Assembly: GCF_900167405.1 (NCBI RefSeq)
Contig: NZ_FUWO01000009.1
Location: forward strand, 2,484-66,483
Reading direction: 5' to 3'
From: Globicatella sulfidifaciens DSM 15739
GTDB taxonomy: Bacteria; Bacillota; Bacilli; Lactobacillales; Aerococcaceae
Length of the DNA: 64,000 nt
In this document: piece by piece, positions 9,579 to 19,469 of the stretch
Layout of the letters: every line of letters starts with the position of its first letter
How positions within the stretch are numbered: position 1 is the first letter of the stretch
Notes under the pieces: generated by a model
Told to the model about the DNA's origin: nothing
Seen by the model: the letters and a program-made list of their open reading frames with translations, nothing else
The model's database searches: none
Program-made: the position numbers and the translations under genes

Positions 9579-12500
9579 ATGGCTTTACAAATTGTAACAG
9601 GCGATTTGTCAGTTAATAAAAAAGCTCCCCTAATTCAAGAGCTATTTAAAATTAAAGCACAAGATCCGCAAGCAATTATTTATTATTTAGTGCCGGAACA
9701 TATCAAGTTTGACATGGAAACCTTTGTACTAAAAGAAAGTCAAAAAATGAGCGGTCGTCAAGAATCGGCCATGATGGACATTCAAGTGGTCAGCTTTACA
9801 CGTTTGGCTTGGTTTATGTTAGATGAGAAACAACATCAACGGACTAATCTATCTGATATCGGGTTAACGATGGTGATTAAGCAAATATTAGATCAATATC
9901 AAGACCAATTGATTGTTTATAAAGGGCAACAACATCACTTAGGTTTCGTTGAGAAATTATTGGCGCTATTCGAAGAGTTATATCAAGGCAATGTTAATCC
10001 AGAAGCCTTAACCGATGATATGGTGAGTGAACAAGTCATTGATGCGACGATTTTAAATATGGAAGCGCAACGTATTAAAGAATTACAATTATTATATACC
10101 GCTTTTATTGATACGATTGAAACGCAATCATTAGCTAATTATCAAACGTATTTGGATTTATCACACTATTTAGCCCAACATGAAGCATTTGAGCATCATT
10201 ATTTGGTAGTGGACCATCATTATTTCTTTAATGCACAACAATATCAATTATTAGTAGACCTCGCTCAAAAATTTAAACGGGTATGGTTAACTTTACCGAT
10301 TAAACAATCCCAAATTAGCAGTGCTGAATGGTTACCAATGGTTCAAGTAGTAAAAGACACTTATCGTCAACTTAAACATTATGGACAATTATTTAATTTT
10401 GAAGTGTTGCCCGATTGGGAGATTCAAACGCATTATTTTAATTATCAGCCCGCTATTTTAGAAGTCGCCGCACGTTTCCAACAACAACAATCACAATTAT
10501 TAGCGCCACAAGCTTTAAATAACGCCACAACACATCATTATTTTTGGCAATTTGAAACAGTGCAAAGTGAATTACGTCATATTAGCAATCAAATCCATTA
10601 TTTAGTGACGATTGAAGGGTATCGTTATCGTGATATTTTAGTGCTGACCCGCGATATGGATTTATATCAACAAATGCTCGGACCAATCTTTGAGATGAAT
10701 CAGATTCCTTACTTTTTTGACCATGAAGCCAATATGTCGCAACATCCCTTAGTCTTGTGGTTAGAAGCAGTACTCAATTTGTCCTTAAATCATTGGCGTT
10801 ATCAAGACTTAATGCTTGTCATCAAATCGGATTTATTAATGCCGGAATGGCTTGAAGGGAATATTGAAGAGGCACGCCATCAAAAAGCCCTCCTAGAAAA
10901 TATTTTAATTGCCAATGGTTATTTTGGTTTCCGCTTTTATAGTGAAAAGTTTGATTGGCAATTTCCGCAATCAGAGCAAAGTTATGTGAATTATCAAGGT
11001 GATGAAACGAATGAAACCATTTTTGAGGTGGTCAGTCGTTGGCGTCAGTGGTTAGTATCCTATCTATATCAACCCTTAAGTCGTTGGGACAAAGGGCTGT
11101 TAGGTCAACAAGCCGGAGAATGGTTATATCAATTATTAGTCGATACCCAAGTGCATCAGCGTCTTATAGCTTTGCGCGATCAAGCGATTGAACGGGGGCA
11201 AATTGAGTTGTCACGTCGCTTTGAACAAGTATGGCAAGTATTGATGGATGCCTTAGATGAATTCCATCAACTTTATGGTGAAAAGAACTTGTCATTAGCG
11301 TTGTTTGCTGAATTATTACTAACTGGTTTACAACAAGCGACCTATCATATTATTCCACCAACGATGGATCAAGTGACGGTTACCAGTATTGAAAGTCCAC
11401 AAGTGCAACCGGCTAAAATTTGCTTTATTCTAGGAGCCGATGATCATAGTCTACCGAAGACCTATACCAGTGATTCTCTCTTAACAGAAGATAATCGTGT
11501 GGCAATTCAAGAACGTTTACTACCACATCAAAACCTTGCCGATACCGCGAAGCAACGCAATCAAATGGAACAGCTCATTGGCTATCAATTATTATTGGAT
11601 GCGACCGATCAATTATATTTTTCAGTGGCACTCAGTGTAGGTGATTCACAAAGACAATTTTCACCTTATATCCTAAATCTGATTAAAGCTTGTCAATTTA
11701 AAGTAGAATCATTTGGGAGTGAACAACATCCTTTTTTAAATGAACAGATCCACAGCAATCAATTAGGACGTTTGCCAATGCAATTATCACCTTTACTCGG
11801 TGTATTACGTCATCAATATCAAAATAGTTTGCCTATGACGCATCAACAAAAACAATTATTACATCAAGTATTGTATGCGCCAGAAGCCATTGAAAAGAAT
11901 TGGCAACAGTTGGTTCATCAGATTTTTAAATTTAATGTTTTACCAACGGCACTCACACCTGAAACCGCCATTGCTTTATTTGGCCAAAATATTTCAGCCT
12001 CTGTGTCGAAGATCGAGGCATATTACCAAGACCCATTCAGTCACTTTTTAACCTATGGTTTAAGATTAAAAGAGCGTGAACAGTATGAAATTGATGCGGC
12101 TAAAACCGGGGATTATTTCCATCATGCATTGGACTTGGTGATGGCTAAAATTATTGCTTCCGGTCGTACTTTAGTCAATTTAACCGCTGAAGAATTAAGG
12201 GTCATTTTAAATGAAAGCATTGAGGCCATTAATCAAGAGTGGAAATTCAATATTTTCAGTGGTTATCCACGAATGCAGGCCATTAAGTTACAACTTGATC
12301 AACAATTATGGCGCTTTTTACAATTTAGTTATCAACAACAAGCTAAAATTAAGATGCGCACCTTAAAAACGGAAGCCATCTTTGGGATGAATCCACAACA
12401 TGATTTAAAAGGGATGAGTTACCCATTGTCCAGTGGCGGTAAATTATATATTACCGGGAAAATTGACCGTATTGACGAATTAGTGGGGGCGAATAAATTA

Positions 12501-13127
12501 CAAATCATTGACTATAAGTCAGGTAAAAAGCAATTTAAGCTAGAAGATGCTTATTATGGTCATGATTTACAAATTCTAACTTATTTAAATATTGCCTTAC
12601 AAAACTATCCGCAGTTTGAAGCATTAGGGGCTTTTTATCAGCCATTGATTCATAATTTTAATGAGGTAACGCCAGATGTCTTAGCCCAAGCGTCCCAAGG
12701 AGCCCTTTATGATACCCAATTAAAAAATAATCTTTTACATGGTTTTGTAGCCGCTGATGAAGCGGATTTAATGCAAATTGATCCCGATATTGAGGAACAG
12801 TCGGATAGTTTGATTTATCCAGTATCATTAAAGAAAGATGGTCAATATAAGGCCAGTTCAAAAGTCATTCGTGGTGACGATTTACAATTAGTTTTACGCA
12901 TGACCGATGAGCGCTTTATCCAAGCCGCTGAAGAAATGCAGTCGGGTCGTATTGACTTAGCGCCGTATAAAGATAATCCTTATACAACGGCTTTACAACC
13001 GGGGTATCGAGTCATTTCAGGCTTTGATGCTACCGAACATTATCATTTATATCGCCGTAAAACAATCAAAGCTAAAGAAGTTATGAACCAATTGAAAATT
13101 GACTTTGAAGGGAAGGAGGAAGGATAG
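9579..13127 (+). CDS. rexB: RexB, nuclease subunit B of the RexAB (AddAB-type) recombination complex
   Basis: With RexA it resects double-strand breaks and generates 3' tails for RecA loading. At 1182 residues it has an inactive helicase-like N-terminal part and a C-terminal PD-(D/E)XK nuclease with ITGKIDRID and IIDYKSGKK (near residues 965-990). The AddB signature SVSKIEAYYQDPFSHFLTYGLRL is present. The N-terminus lacks a canonical Walker A, and the cysteine set for the AddB iron-sulfur cluster is absent, so the lactococcal RexB name fits better than AddB. The stop directly abuts the rexA start. Confidence 0.94.
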   Translation: MALQIVTGDLSVNKKAPLIQELFKIKAQDPQAIIYYLVPEHIKFDMETFVLKESQKMSGRQESAMMDIQVVSFTRLAWFMLDEKQHQRTNLSDIGLTMVIKQILDQYQDQLIVYKGQQHHLGFVEKLLALFEELYQGNVNPEALTDDMVSEQVIDATILNMEAQRIKELQLLYTAFIDTIETQSLANYQTYLDLSHYLAQHEAFEHHYLVVDHHYFFNAQQYQLLVDLAQKFKRVWLTLPIKQSQISSAEWLPMVQVVKDTYRQLKHYGQLFNFEVLPDWEIQTHYFNYQPAILEVAARFQQQQSQLLAPQALNNATTHHYFWQFETVQSELRHISNQIHYLVTIEGYRYRDILVLTRDMDLYQQMLGPIFEMNQIPYFFDHEANMSQHPLVLWLEAVLNLSLNHWRYQDLMLVIKSDLLMPEWLEGNIEEARHQKALLENILIANGYFGFRFYSEKFDWQFPQSEQSYVNYQGDETNETIFEVVSRWRQWLVSYLYQPLSRWDKGLLGQQAGEWLYQLLVDTQVHQRLIALRDQAIERGQIELSRRFEQVWQVLMDALDEFHQLYGEKNLSLALFAELLLTGLQQATYHIIPPTMDQVTVTSIESPQVQPAKICFILGADDHSLPKTYTSDSLLTEDNRVAIQERLLPHQNLADTAKQRNQMEQLIGYQLLLDATDQLYFSVALSVGDSQRQFSPYILNLIKACQFKVESFGSEQHPFLNEQIHSNQLGRLPMQLSPLLGVLRHQYQNSLPMTHQQKQLLHQVLYAPEAIEKNWQQLVHQIFKFNVLPTALTPETAIALFGQNISASVSKIEAYYQDPFSHFLTYGLRLKEREQYEIDAAKTGDYFHHALDLVMAKIIASGRTLVNLTAEELRVILNESIEAINQEWKFNIFSGYPRMQAIKLQLDQQLWRFLQFSYQQQAKIKMRTLKTEAIFGMNPQHDLKGMSYPLSSGGKLYITGKIDRIDELVGANKLQIIDYKSGKKQFKLEDAYYGHDLQILTYLNIALQNYPQFEALGAFYQPLIHNFNEVTPDVLAQASQGALYDTQLKNNLLHGFVAADEADLMQIDPDIEEQSDSLIYPVSLKKDGQYKASSKVIRGDDLQLVLRMTDERFIQAAEEMQSGRIDLAPYKDNPYTTALQPGYRVISGFDATEHYHLYRRKTIKAKEVMNQLKIDFEGKEEG

Positions 13128-16100
13128 ATGTTAATTGAACCAAAACCTAAAGATGCGCAATACAATGACGAACAGTGGCAAGCGATTCAACAAACGGGAT
13201 CTAACTTACTGGTCGCAGCCTCAGCGGGTTCGGGTAAGACGACGGTCTTAATTGAGCGAATCTTAACCCATATCCGTAAAGAGTTTGCACAAATCGATGA
13301 ATTACTAGTGGTCACCTTTACCGAAGCTGCCGCTAAGGAAATGAAGGAACGGATGGAAACCAAACTTAAAGCGGTTATTTACCAACCGGAGTACCAAGAC
13401 AAACAAGCTCTCTTTTTAGAACAAATTACCAAATTACCCGCAGCCCATATACGGACCTTGCATAGTTTTTGTTTACAGGTGATTCAACAATTTTTCTATT
13501 TAATTGATTTTAATCCGAGCTTTACTTTATTAGTGGACGAGACTCAAAAGGCCTTGATTTTCCAAGATGTTTGGGAAGTATTAGTGGCTGATATTATTGA
13601 GGGCAAGGTTTCTGGACTGGATGCGAATGACTTACAAGAATTATTAAGTCGTTATGCTAATCCTAGAAGCGACCAAGATTTATTTGATTTAGTGCTTAAC
13701 TTGCATCTCTTTTCTTCATCCCATCCTGAACCGGAAATCTATTTACAAAACTTATCACAATATAGCCGTGATTTTAATCAGTTTAGTCAAACAACCTTAT
13801 ACAAACAACAATTAGCGCCTAATTTACAAAGTAATCTTCAATCGGCTTATCAATTATTATTAAAAGCTGAAAACTTATTAGCAGGTGCTAGTGATGAAAT
13901 AGCACAAAAATATGGGGATTTCTTAGCGACTGAACGAGAAATGATCGGTCAGTTATTAGATAATCTATACCAAGATCAATTAGCGAACTTTGCTAATATG
14001 TTGGCGGGGGTGGAATTTAAGCGTTGGCCAAGTAAACCACGTAAGACCGAAGAAGGCGACTTAATCGATGCGATGAAAGAGGCCCGTGACCAAGCCAAAA
14101 TACTGATTACCAAAAATGTGCAACCGGTCTTTCCATTAGCTTATCCCGAATTGGAAAAAGTCGAAGCCCAGTTAGCCCCGATTATTGATAAATTAAGCCA
14201 ACTGACCTTACACTTTAAACAAGCAGTCGCTCAGCATAAAGCTAAACTCAATATTATTGATTACAATGATTTAGAGCATTTAACCTTAAATATTTTAGCG
14301 CCTTATAATCAACAGACTGGACGTCGTGAGGCCAGCATTGCCGCTACTTATTATCAAAATCTCTTTAAAGAAGTCATGGTTGATGAATACCAAGATATTA
14401 ATGAAATTCAAGCGACGATTTTATCTTGGTTATCACATGAACAACGACCGGATTTAACCGGTAATTTGTTTATGGTAGGGGACGTCAAACAATCGATTTA
14501 TGGCTTCCGTATGGCTGAACCAAGCCTATTTATGAAAAAATATCGGCAATACCAAGCACATGAAGACGGCGAATTAATTGTGTTAGACAAGAATTATCGC
14601 TCACGCGATGAAGTGCTGCAATTTACCAATTATGTATTTGAGCGCATTATGGACGAGCAATTTGGCGAAATGAACTATGGCGAACAAGAGTCCTTGAAAA
14701 CGGGTAATCTGACCTTTGAACCTGTTTCGCCTTCACCACGCTTTAATATTCAACTGTTATTGCATGAAAAAGCCGAGGACGGTGATGAAGAAGCGACAAC
14801 CAGCTTTAATGAAGAAGCAACTGATACCGATGAGCTAGCAGATGAACTCGCTTTTGATAGTTCGATTGAAGCCCAAGCCCATTTAATTGCCCAAGATATC
14901 CGTCAAAAAGTACTGTCTAAGTGGCAAGTCTATGATAAAAAAGCCAAAGGCATGCGTCCGGTTGAGTACCGCGACTTTGTCATCTTATCGTCTACTAAAA
15001 AGCCATTTTTAGAAATCCAACGGGCTTTCCAACAGTATGAGATACCGATTAATGCGCAAAAAATCGATACTTATTTCCAAAGACAAGAGATTCAATTAAT
15101 GATTGCACTCTTAAAAATCATTGATAATCCCCGACAAGACTTGCCTTTAGTGGCGATTTTACGATCATACTTTGTCGGACTGAGCGATGAAGCTTTAAGT
15201 AAAATCCGGATTCATCATCCTAGTGGGACTTATTATGAAGCCGTCTTAGATTATATGACTCAAGTAGATGATGCGCTTGCGGATCGATTAAGACAATTTA
15301 ATCAACAACTGATTCATTGGCAAACGCTCGCCAGTGAGAAACGCTTAGTCGAATTGATATGGCAAATCTATCAAGAAACGTATTTCCTAGACTATGTTGC
15401 AGGCTTAACTAATGGAGCCCAACGTCAAGCGAATTTACATGCGTTTTACCAACAAGCCGCTATCTTTGAAAAGAGTAATTTTAAAGGGGTATTTGGCTTT
15501 ATTCGATATATTGAAGAATTAACCGAACATAATCAAGATATTGCTGAACCGGTCTTATTAGGCGATAATGAAGACTATGTGCGCATGATGACCGTGCATG
15601 GTAGTAAGGGATTAGAGTTTCCAATTGTTTATTTGATGAATATTGAAAAGCAATTTAATATGCAAGATATTAATCACAAACGCTATGTTTTATCGAAAAA
15701 CTCAGGCATGGGTACCGATTTATATGATTTTACCACGATGTTAAAATACCCATCGATGGTAAATAAAGCTATAAAAATCGAAAAAACCATGCAAGCTAAA
15801 GCGGAAGAAATGCGTAAATTGTATGTGGCTTTAACCCGTTGTGAGCAACAATTAATTCTAGTTGGGACGATTGATTCACAGGATAAATGGCAAGAAAGAA
15901 ATGAAAAAACCCGTGAATTAACCGATAAACAAGATAAATTAGTCGTCTTACAAGAACGTCAAGCTGCTAATTCATGGTTAGAGTGGATTCGTCAGGCATT
16001 AGCAGTACCGGATACTTTAGCCGAAAAAGTTACTGATTTTGATATAGCCCAAGTTGATGTTATTTTTAAAAATCAAGCAGAGATTTTCCAAACGCAAGGC

Positions 16101-17111
16101 GAATTAATTCAACAACGACAATTCATCACCGAAGAAAGTTGGCTCGACTTTACACTGAAAGCGATAGAAGAAGTTTCGATGGATGAACCTCTTTCATCCT
16201 TAGCGCAAACGATGGCCGCACTAGCTAACCCTGTCTATCCGTATCAATTGGCGAGTCATACGTCCTCTTATCAATCGGTATCCGAGTTAAAACGTTTGTA
16301 TGAAGAACCGGCACATGATCAATTAAGTCATTTTATTGACCGAACTAAGCCAGTCAATACTGCAACGGACCATCAACTCAAGCTAAGAGAAGGGCAGTTG
16401 TCCGCTACTAACAATCAGTTAGCAGCATCGTCAGCAACTGACGTCACTGAACAAGCAGGGATTCAGAGTATTCGCTATACACAGGACACCTTTGAACCGC
16501 CACAATTTATGAAACCAAAAACGATGACTTATGCCGAAATCGGTAGCTTAACCCACTTTGTGATGCAACATTTGGCCTTTGAACAGTATCAAGGTGAAGC
16601 GATTGAATCCTGGTTGGCAAGTGAAATCAGCCGCTTAGTCAGTGAAGAGTATTTAACACAAGAAGAAGCGGCCTTAATTAAAGTGGAGACTTTAGTATGG
16701 TTCTTAAAAGACCCGTATGGTCAACAATTATTTAAGCATCATCAAACCTTACAACGTGAACAGGCTTTTTCTTATTTGTTGCCTGCTAAATGGTTGTTTA
16801 AAGCCCAGTTAACCGAGGAAACAATGCCACAGTTGGCCGATGATCAATTATTAGTCCATGGGATTATTGATACCTTTTACGAAACAGACGATGGGTTGGT
16901 TATATTGGATTATAAGACAGACCGCTATCGTCAATATGGTAATATCCCGCGCAGTGAGCAAATTGAATTGATTGCCGATAAGTATAAATTCCAGTTGAGT
17001 TTGTATGCACAAGCCTTGAGTCAAGCCAAAGCTAAGCCAGTTAACGATGTATGTGTGGTATTGTTAGATTTTAATGTAGTGTATCGTTATGACGAATTAT
17101 ATACCTTTTAG
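13128..17111 (+). CDS. rexA: RexA, helicase-nuclease subunit A
   Basis: A UvrD-like superfamily 1 helicase with a C-terminal nuclease, partner of RexB. Visible motifs in order are AASAGSGKTTVLIERI (Walker A), VVTFTEAAAKEMKERM (Ia), HSFCLQVI, VDEYQDINEIQ (II), GDVKQSIYGFR (III), DKNYRSRDEV (IV), MTVHGSKGLEFP (V) and KLYVALTRC (VI). The nuclease has HGIIDTFYE and LDYKTDRY. The 1327 residues slightly exceed typical AddA, partly because of a low-complexity stretch around residues 1050-1130. GGAAGGAGGAAGG in the end of rexB serves as its ribosome site. Confidence 0.95.
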   Translation: MLIEPKPKDAQYNDEQWQAIQQTGSNLLVAASAGSGKTTVLIERILTHIRKEFAQIDELLVVTFTEAAAKEMKERMETKLKAVIYQPEYQDKQALFLEQITKLPAAHIRTLHSFCLQVIQQFFYLIDFNPSFTLLVDETQKALIFQDVWEVLVADIIEGKVSGLDANDLQELLSRYANPRSDQDLFDLVLNLHLFSSSHPEPEIYLQNLSQYSRDFNQFSQTTLYKQQLAPNLQSNLQSAYQLLLKAENLLAGASDEIAQKYGDFLATEREMIGQLLDNLYQDQLANFANMLAGVEFKRWPSKPRKTEEGDLIDAMKEARDQAKILITKNVQPVFPLAYPELEKVEAQLAPIIDKLSQLTLHFKQAVAQHKAKLNIIDYNDLEHLTLNILAPYNQQTGRREASIAATYYQNLFKEVMVDEYQDINEIQATILSWLSHEQRPDLTGNLFMVGDVKQSIYGFRMAEPSLFMKKYRQYQAHEDGELIVLDKNYRSRDEVLQFTNYVFERIMDEQFGEMNYGEQESLKTGNLTFEPVSPSPRFNIQLLLHEKAEDGDEEATTSFNEEATDTDELADELAFDSSIEAQAHLIAQDIRQKVLSKWQVYDKKAKGMRPVEYRDFVILSSTKKPFLEIQRAFQQYEIPINAQKIDTYFQRQEIQLMIALLKIIDNPRQDLPLVAILRSYFVGLSDEALSKIRIHHPSGTYYEAVLDYMTQVDDALADRLRQFNQQLIHWQTLASEKRLVELIWQIYQETYFLDYVAGLTNGAQRQANLHAFYQQAAIFEKSNFKGVFGFIRYIEELTEHNQDIAEPVLLGDNEDYVRMMTVHGSKGLEFPIVYLMNIEKQFNMQDINHKRYVLSKNSGMGTDLYDFTTMLKYPSMVNKAIKIEKTMQAKAEEMRKLYVALTRCEQQLILVGTIDSQDKWQERNEKTRELTDKQDKLVVLQERQAANSWLEWIRQALAVPDTLAEKVTDFDIAQVDVIFKNQAEIFQTQGELIQQRQFITEESWLDFTLKAIEEVSMDEPLSSLAQTMAALANPVYPYQLASHTSSYQSVSELKRLYEEPAHDQLSHFIDRTKPVNTATDHQLKLREGQLSATNNQLAASSATDVTEQAGIQSIRYTQDTFEPPQFMKPKTMTYAEIGSLTHFVMQHLAFEQYQGEAIESWLASEISRLVSEEYLTQEEAALIKVETLVWFLKDPYGQQLFKHHQTLQREQAFSYLLPAKWLFKAQLTEETMPQLADDQLLVHGIIDTFYETDDGLVILDYKTDRYRQYGNIPRSEQIELIADKYKFQLSLYAQALSQAKAKPVNDVCVVLLDFNVVYRYDELYTF

Positions 17112-17150
17112 TTGCAATATTTCTGATATATCATAAAAAAGTCCATAGTC

Positions 17151-17179
17151 TTGAAAGAGATTATTTGCTAAACTATAAT
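17151..17179 (+). promoter_or_regulatory. Sigma-A promoter of the VOC gene
   Basis: TTGAAA (17151-17156), a 17-base spacer and a perfect TATAAT (17174-17179) sit 29 bases before the VOC start codon. The gene therefore has its own strong promoter and does not depend on rexA. Confidence 0.8.
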
Positions 17180-17207
17180 TAACAAACTTGAATAGTGAGG
17201 GAAATCT

Positions 17208-17591
17208 ATGAAAATTGAACACGTAGCGATATATGTTAATCATTTAGATGATGCGAGAGATTTCTTTGTTAAATATTTTGAGGCAAAATCAAATGAATTG
17301 TATTTCAATCCGAACACAGAATTTAGCTCATATTTTTTAACATTTGAGGATGGCGCTCGCTTAGAGTTAATGACAAGACCAGACATGGTGGATACTTATA
17401 AAGGCTTAAATCGAACCGGATTTGTTCACATGGCAATGAGTGTAGGCAGTAAGGAAAAAGTCGATGCGCTAACCAAAACATTAGAAAGCGATGGCTATGA
17501 ATTAATTGATGGTCCACGTACAACCGGTGACGGTTATTATGAGAGTAAGTTCATAATCTTTGAAGGCAATCAATTAGAAATTACGGTTTAA
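17208..17591 (+). CDS. VOC-family (glyoxalase-like) protein
   Basis: The 127 residues form two beta-alpha-beta-beta-beta modules: MKIEHVAIYVNHLDDARDFFVKYF, then GFVHMAMSVGSKEKVDALT. Possible metal ligands are His5, Glu54 (ARLELMTR), His72 (GFVHMAM) and the Glu of NQLEITV at the C-terminus, which fit a glyoxalase I arrangement. Substrate is unknown; lactoylglutathione lyase-like or a fosfomycin/bleomycin-resistance relative are both possible. It is monocistronic and followed by repeat-filled DNA. Confidence 0.8.
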   Translation: MKIEHVAIYVNHLDDARDFFVKYFEAKSNELYFNPNTEFSSYFLTFEDGARLELMTRPDMVDTYKGLNRTGFVHMAMSVGSKEKVDALTKTLESDGYELIDGPRTTGDGYYESKFIIFEGNQLEITV

Positions 17592-17726
17592 ATCAAAGTA
17601 ATAATGATGACTTGATCGTGAAAATCATTAAAGACTAAGAAAGTAATTTTATATACCTTGATTCAGCATGAGAGAGGAATGGCAATAAAGAATTTGCTGT
17701 TCGATGCGACCAGAAGACTGGTTGTT

Positions 17727-18142
17727 GGAGTGGGCAAGAAGTAGAAAATTAAATAATTTTCGCTTCGTCTGCCCACCCCCGCACAGTTGGGAGTGGACCA
17801 GAAGTTGAAAAGCGAATGATTTTCACTTCGTCTGTCCACCCCCGCACAGTTGAGTAGGCCTCAAACAAGTCGAAAGACGAAGTTCGAGGCCACTCAACCA
17901 CTGCGCTTTTAAATACCGAGCAATCATTTGATTGAATTTGTCAACTTTATCCTCAACCTCATTAAGACGTAGATTGAGACCACTCAATCACTGCGCTTTT
18001 AATTTAACAACAATAACTTGATTAAGTTTACCAAATTTATCTTTAACCTCATTGAAGACGCCATTTGAGACCACTCAACCACTGCGCTATTAACTAATGA
18101 ACAATAATCTTAACTAAATTTATCAAGTTTATGCCCAGCCTC
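17727..18142 (-). repeat. Tandem cluster of the dispersed palindromic repeat
   Basis: Read on the minus strand this is an expanded copy of the repeat. The outer ends are GGAGTGGGC (17727) and GTTTATGCCCAGCCTC (ending about 18141). It contains two B hairpins (17727-17780 and 17789-17842), one A hairpin (17842-17906), and two further A half-units each ending CCACTCAAYCACTGCGC (about 17970-17999 and 18048-18090). The gap 17592-18404 holds no gene. Confidence 0.85.
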
Positions 18143-18179
18143 AAGGTATTTTGAATGCTGTTGAAAGGGAATAGGAAAT

Positions 18180-18287
18180 GGGAGCGGTCTAGACTCGTTA
18201 AGACGTTATTTGAGACCACTCAACCACTGCGCTATTAATTAATGAACAATAATCTTAACTAAATTTATCAAGTTTATGCCTAGACTC
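18180..18287 (-). repeat. Short internally deleted copy of the dispersed repeat
   Basis: Begins GGGAGCGGTC and ends GTTTATGCCTAGACTC. It keeps one A arm (TTGAGACCACTCAACCACTGCGC) and the AT-rich half, but lacks the B hairpin. The section 18229-18280 is almost identical to 18083-18135. Confidence 0.8.
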
Positions 18288-18407
18288 TTCAAAAGCATGT
18301 TGTATTGCTGTACCGATATAAGAAAAGACAAGCCCATCTTCCATTATTGTTGCGCCCCAGCTAATAAAGTATTGTGATACCGATATAAGGGCAGACACAC
18401 AAAAAGT

Positions 18408-18446
18408 AATAGCCTAGCAAACCCGATGTGAGTTTGTTAGGCTATT
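18408..18446 (-). terminator. Terminator of the membrane protein gene
   Basis: A 15-base stem (AATAGCCTAGCAAAC / GTTTGTTAGGCTATT, one G-U pair) lies just after the stop of the minus-strand gene. In that direction it is followed by ACTTTTTG. Confidence 0.8.
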
Positions 18447-18459
18447 TCTATTGCTTCAA

Positions 18460-19296
18460 TTATTTAATGAAGAATGTATTTAAGATGAATGAAAATAATG
18501 CTATTGCATAAGCGGGTGGGTCAATATGTGTTTTGACATTGGTATTGAAGAAACGAGCGACTAACTCAAATACGAACCAAGCCATCACACCAAATAAAAT
18601 CGCTAAGAAATAGTTATTAAAAGCAACCATTGCTAAAGCTGAGATAATCCCGACATGATGTCCAACCGGGAAGTTGGCACCAAAGATGGTAAAGAAGAAT
18701 AAGAATGCTCCAAAGCCAAAGCCAAAGAATGGAATACCTGTTAATTGGGTTACATAAGCGATGATAGCAGAGTATGCTGCTGACCATAATAAACCAAATA
18801 CTAAATCATTGGTACTCATATTGAAGACTGGTTGTCCTTCTTCTGGTTGCGACATAAATTCGCCACCACCAAATACTAAACGAGTAATGATTGAACCAAT
18901 TACGATACCGATTGCGCCACCATCAACTTTTAATCCTAATACTTCGGTAATTAAGTAAGCTGATAAATAACCGATAACGGCGAAGATACCACCGACTAAT
19001 AAAGCCATTGGATCATTGGAAGCAAATGGTTGTTTATTAATATCTGTTCCATGGAAACCAGAGTTATCTTTAGAACCTAAGTAAGCAGTTGCTGCTACAG
19101 CACCGGTGAAAGCGATATGGGGTCCAAAGAAATAACCAAATGCGACATTGTTTAAGAAATCTGCTGAACCTCCAGCAGCCATGATTGATGAACCGATTAA
19201 GACGAAGAACCCACATAAACCAATCGCAGGGATCGCTCCAATCGCAGCACCAAATACGCCACCAAAGAAAGCTAAAATAATTGCTAAAATTGACAT
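18460..19296 (-). CDS. Polytopic membrane protein of unknown function
   Basis: The 278 residues are very hydrophobic and glycine/alanine-rich, with about seven or eight helices. The N-terminal part (FFGGVFGAAIGAIPAIGLCGFFVLIGSS) resembles permease-like small-residue packing. A soluble loop around residues 76-95 reads SKDNSGFHGTDINKQPFASN. I do not recognise the family. GGAGTGACA precedes the start and a strong terminator follows, so it is a single-gene unit. Transport is a guess from topology only. Confidence 0.65.
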   Translation of the reverse strand: MSILAIILAFFGGVFGAAIGAIPAIGLCGFFVLIGSSIMAAGGSADFLNNVAFGYFFGPHIAFTGAVAATAYLGSKDNSGFHGTDINKQPFASNDPMALLVGGIFAVIGYLSAYLITEVLGLKVDGGAIGIVIGSIITRLVFGGGEFMSQPEEGQPVFNMSTNDLVFGLLWSAAYSAIIAYVTQLTGIPFFGFGFGAFLFFFTIFGANFPVGHHVGIISALAMVAFNNYFLAILFGVMAWFVFELVARFFNTNVKTHIDPPAYAIALFSFILNTFFIK

Positions 19297-19469
19297 ATTG
19301 TCACTCCTTAAAATAATTTTTCACCATATTAATTATAATCATTTTAAAAAATAAAGTCTAATAATTATTATTAATAGAGAAAGATTACTAATTCTATGAC
19401 TTTAAAGAAATATCTAAGCATATATGGTAAAATAAATTATAATGATCTTTTATATTTAGGAGTTTAATT

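Noticed and set aside
17727-18287. CRISPR array
   Set aside because: The repeated units here are palindromes of uneven size and orientation without constant spacer length, and the same units are scattered through the window; no cas genes.
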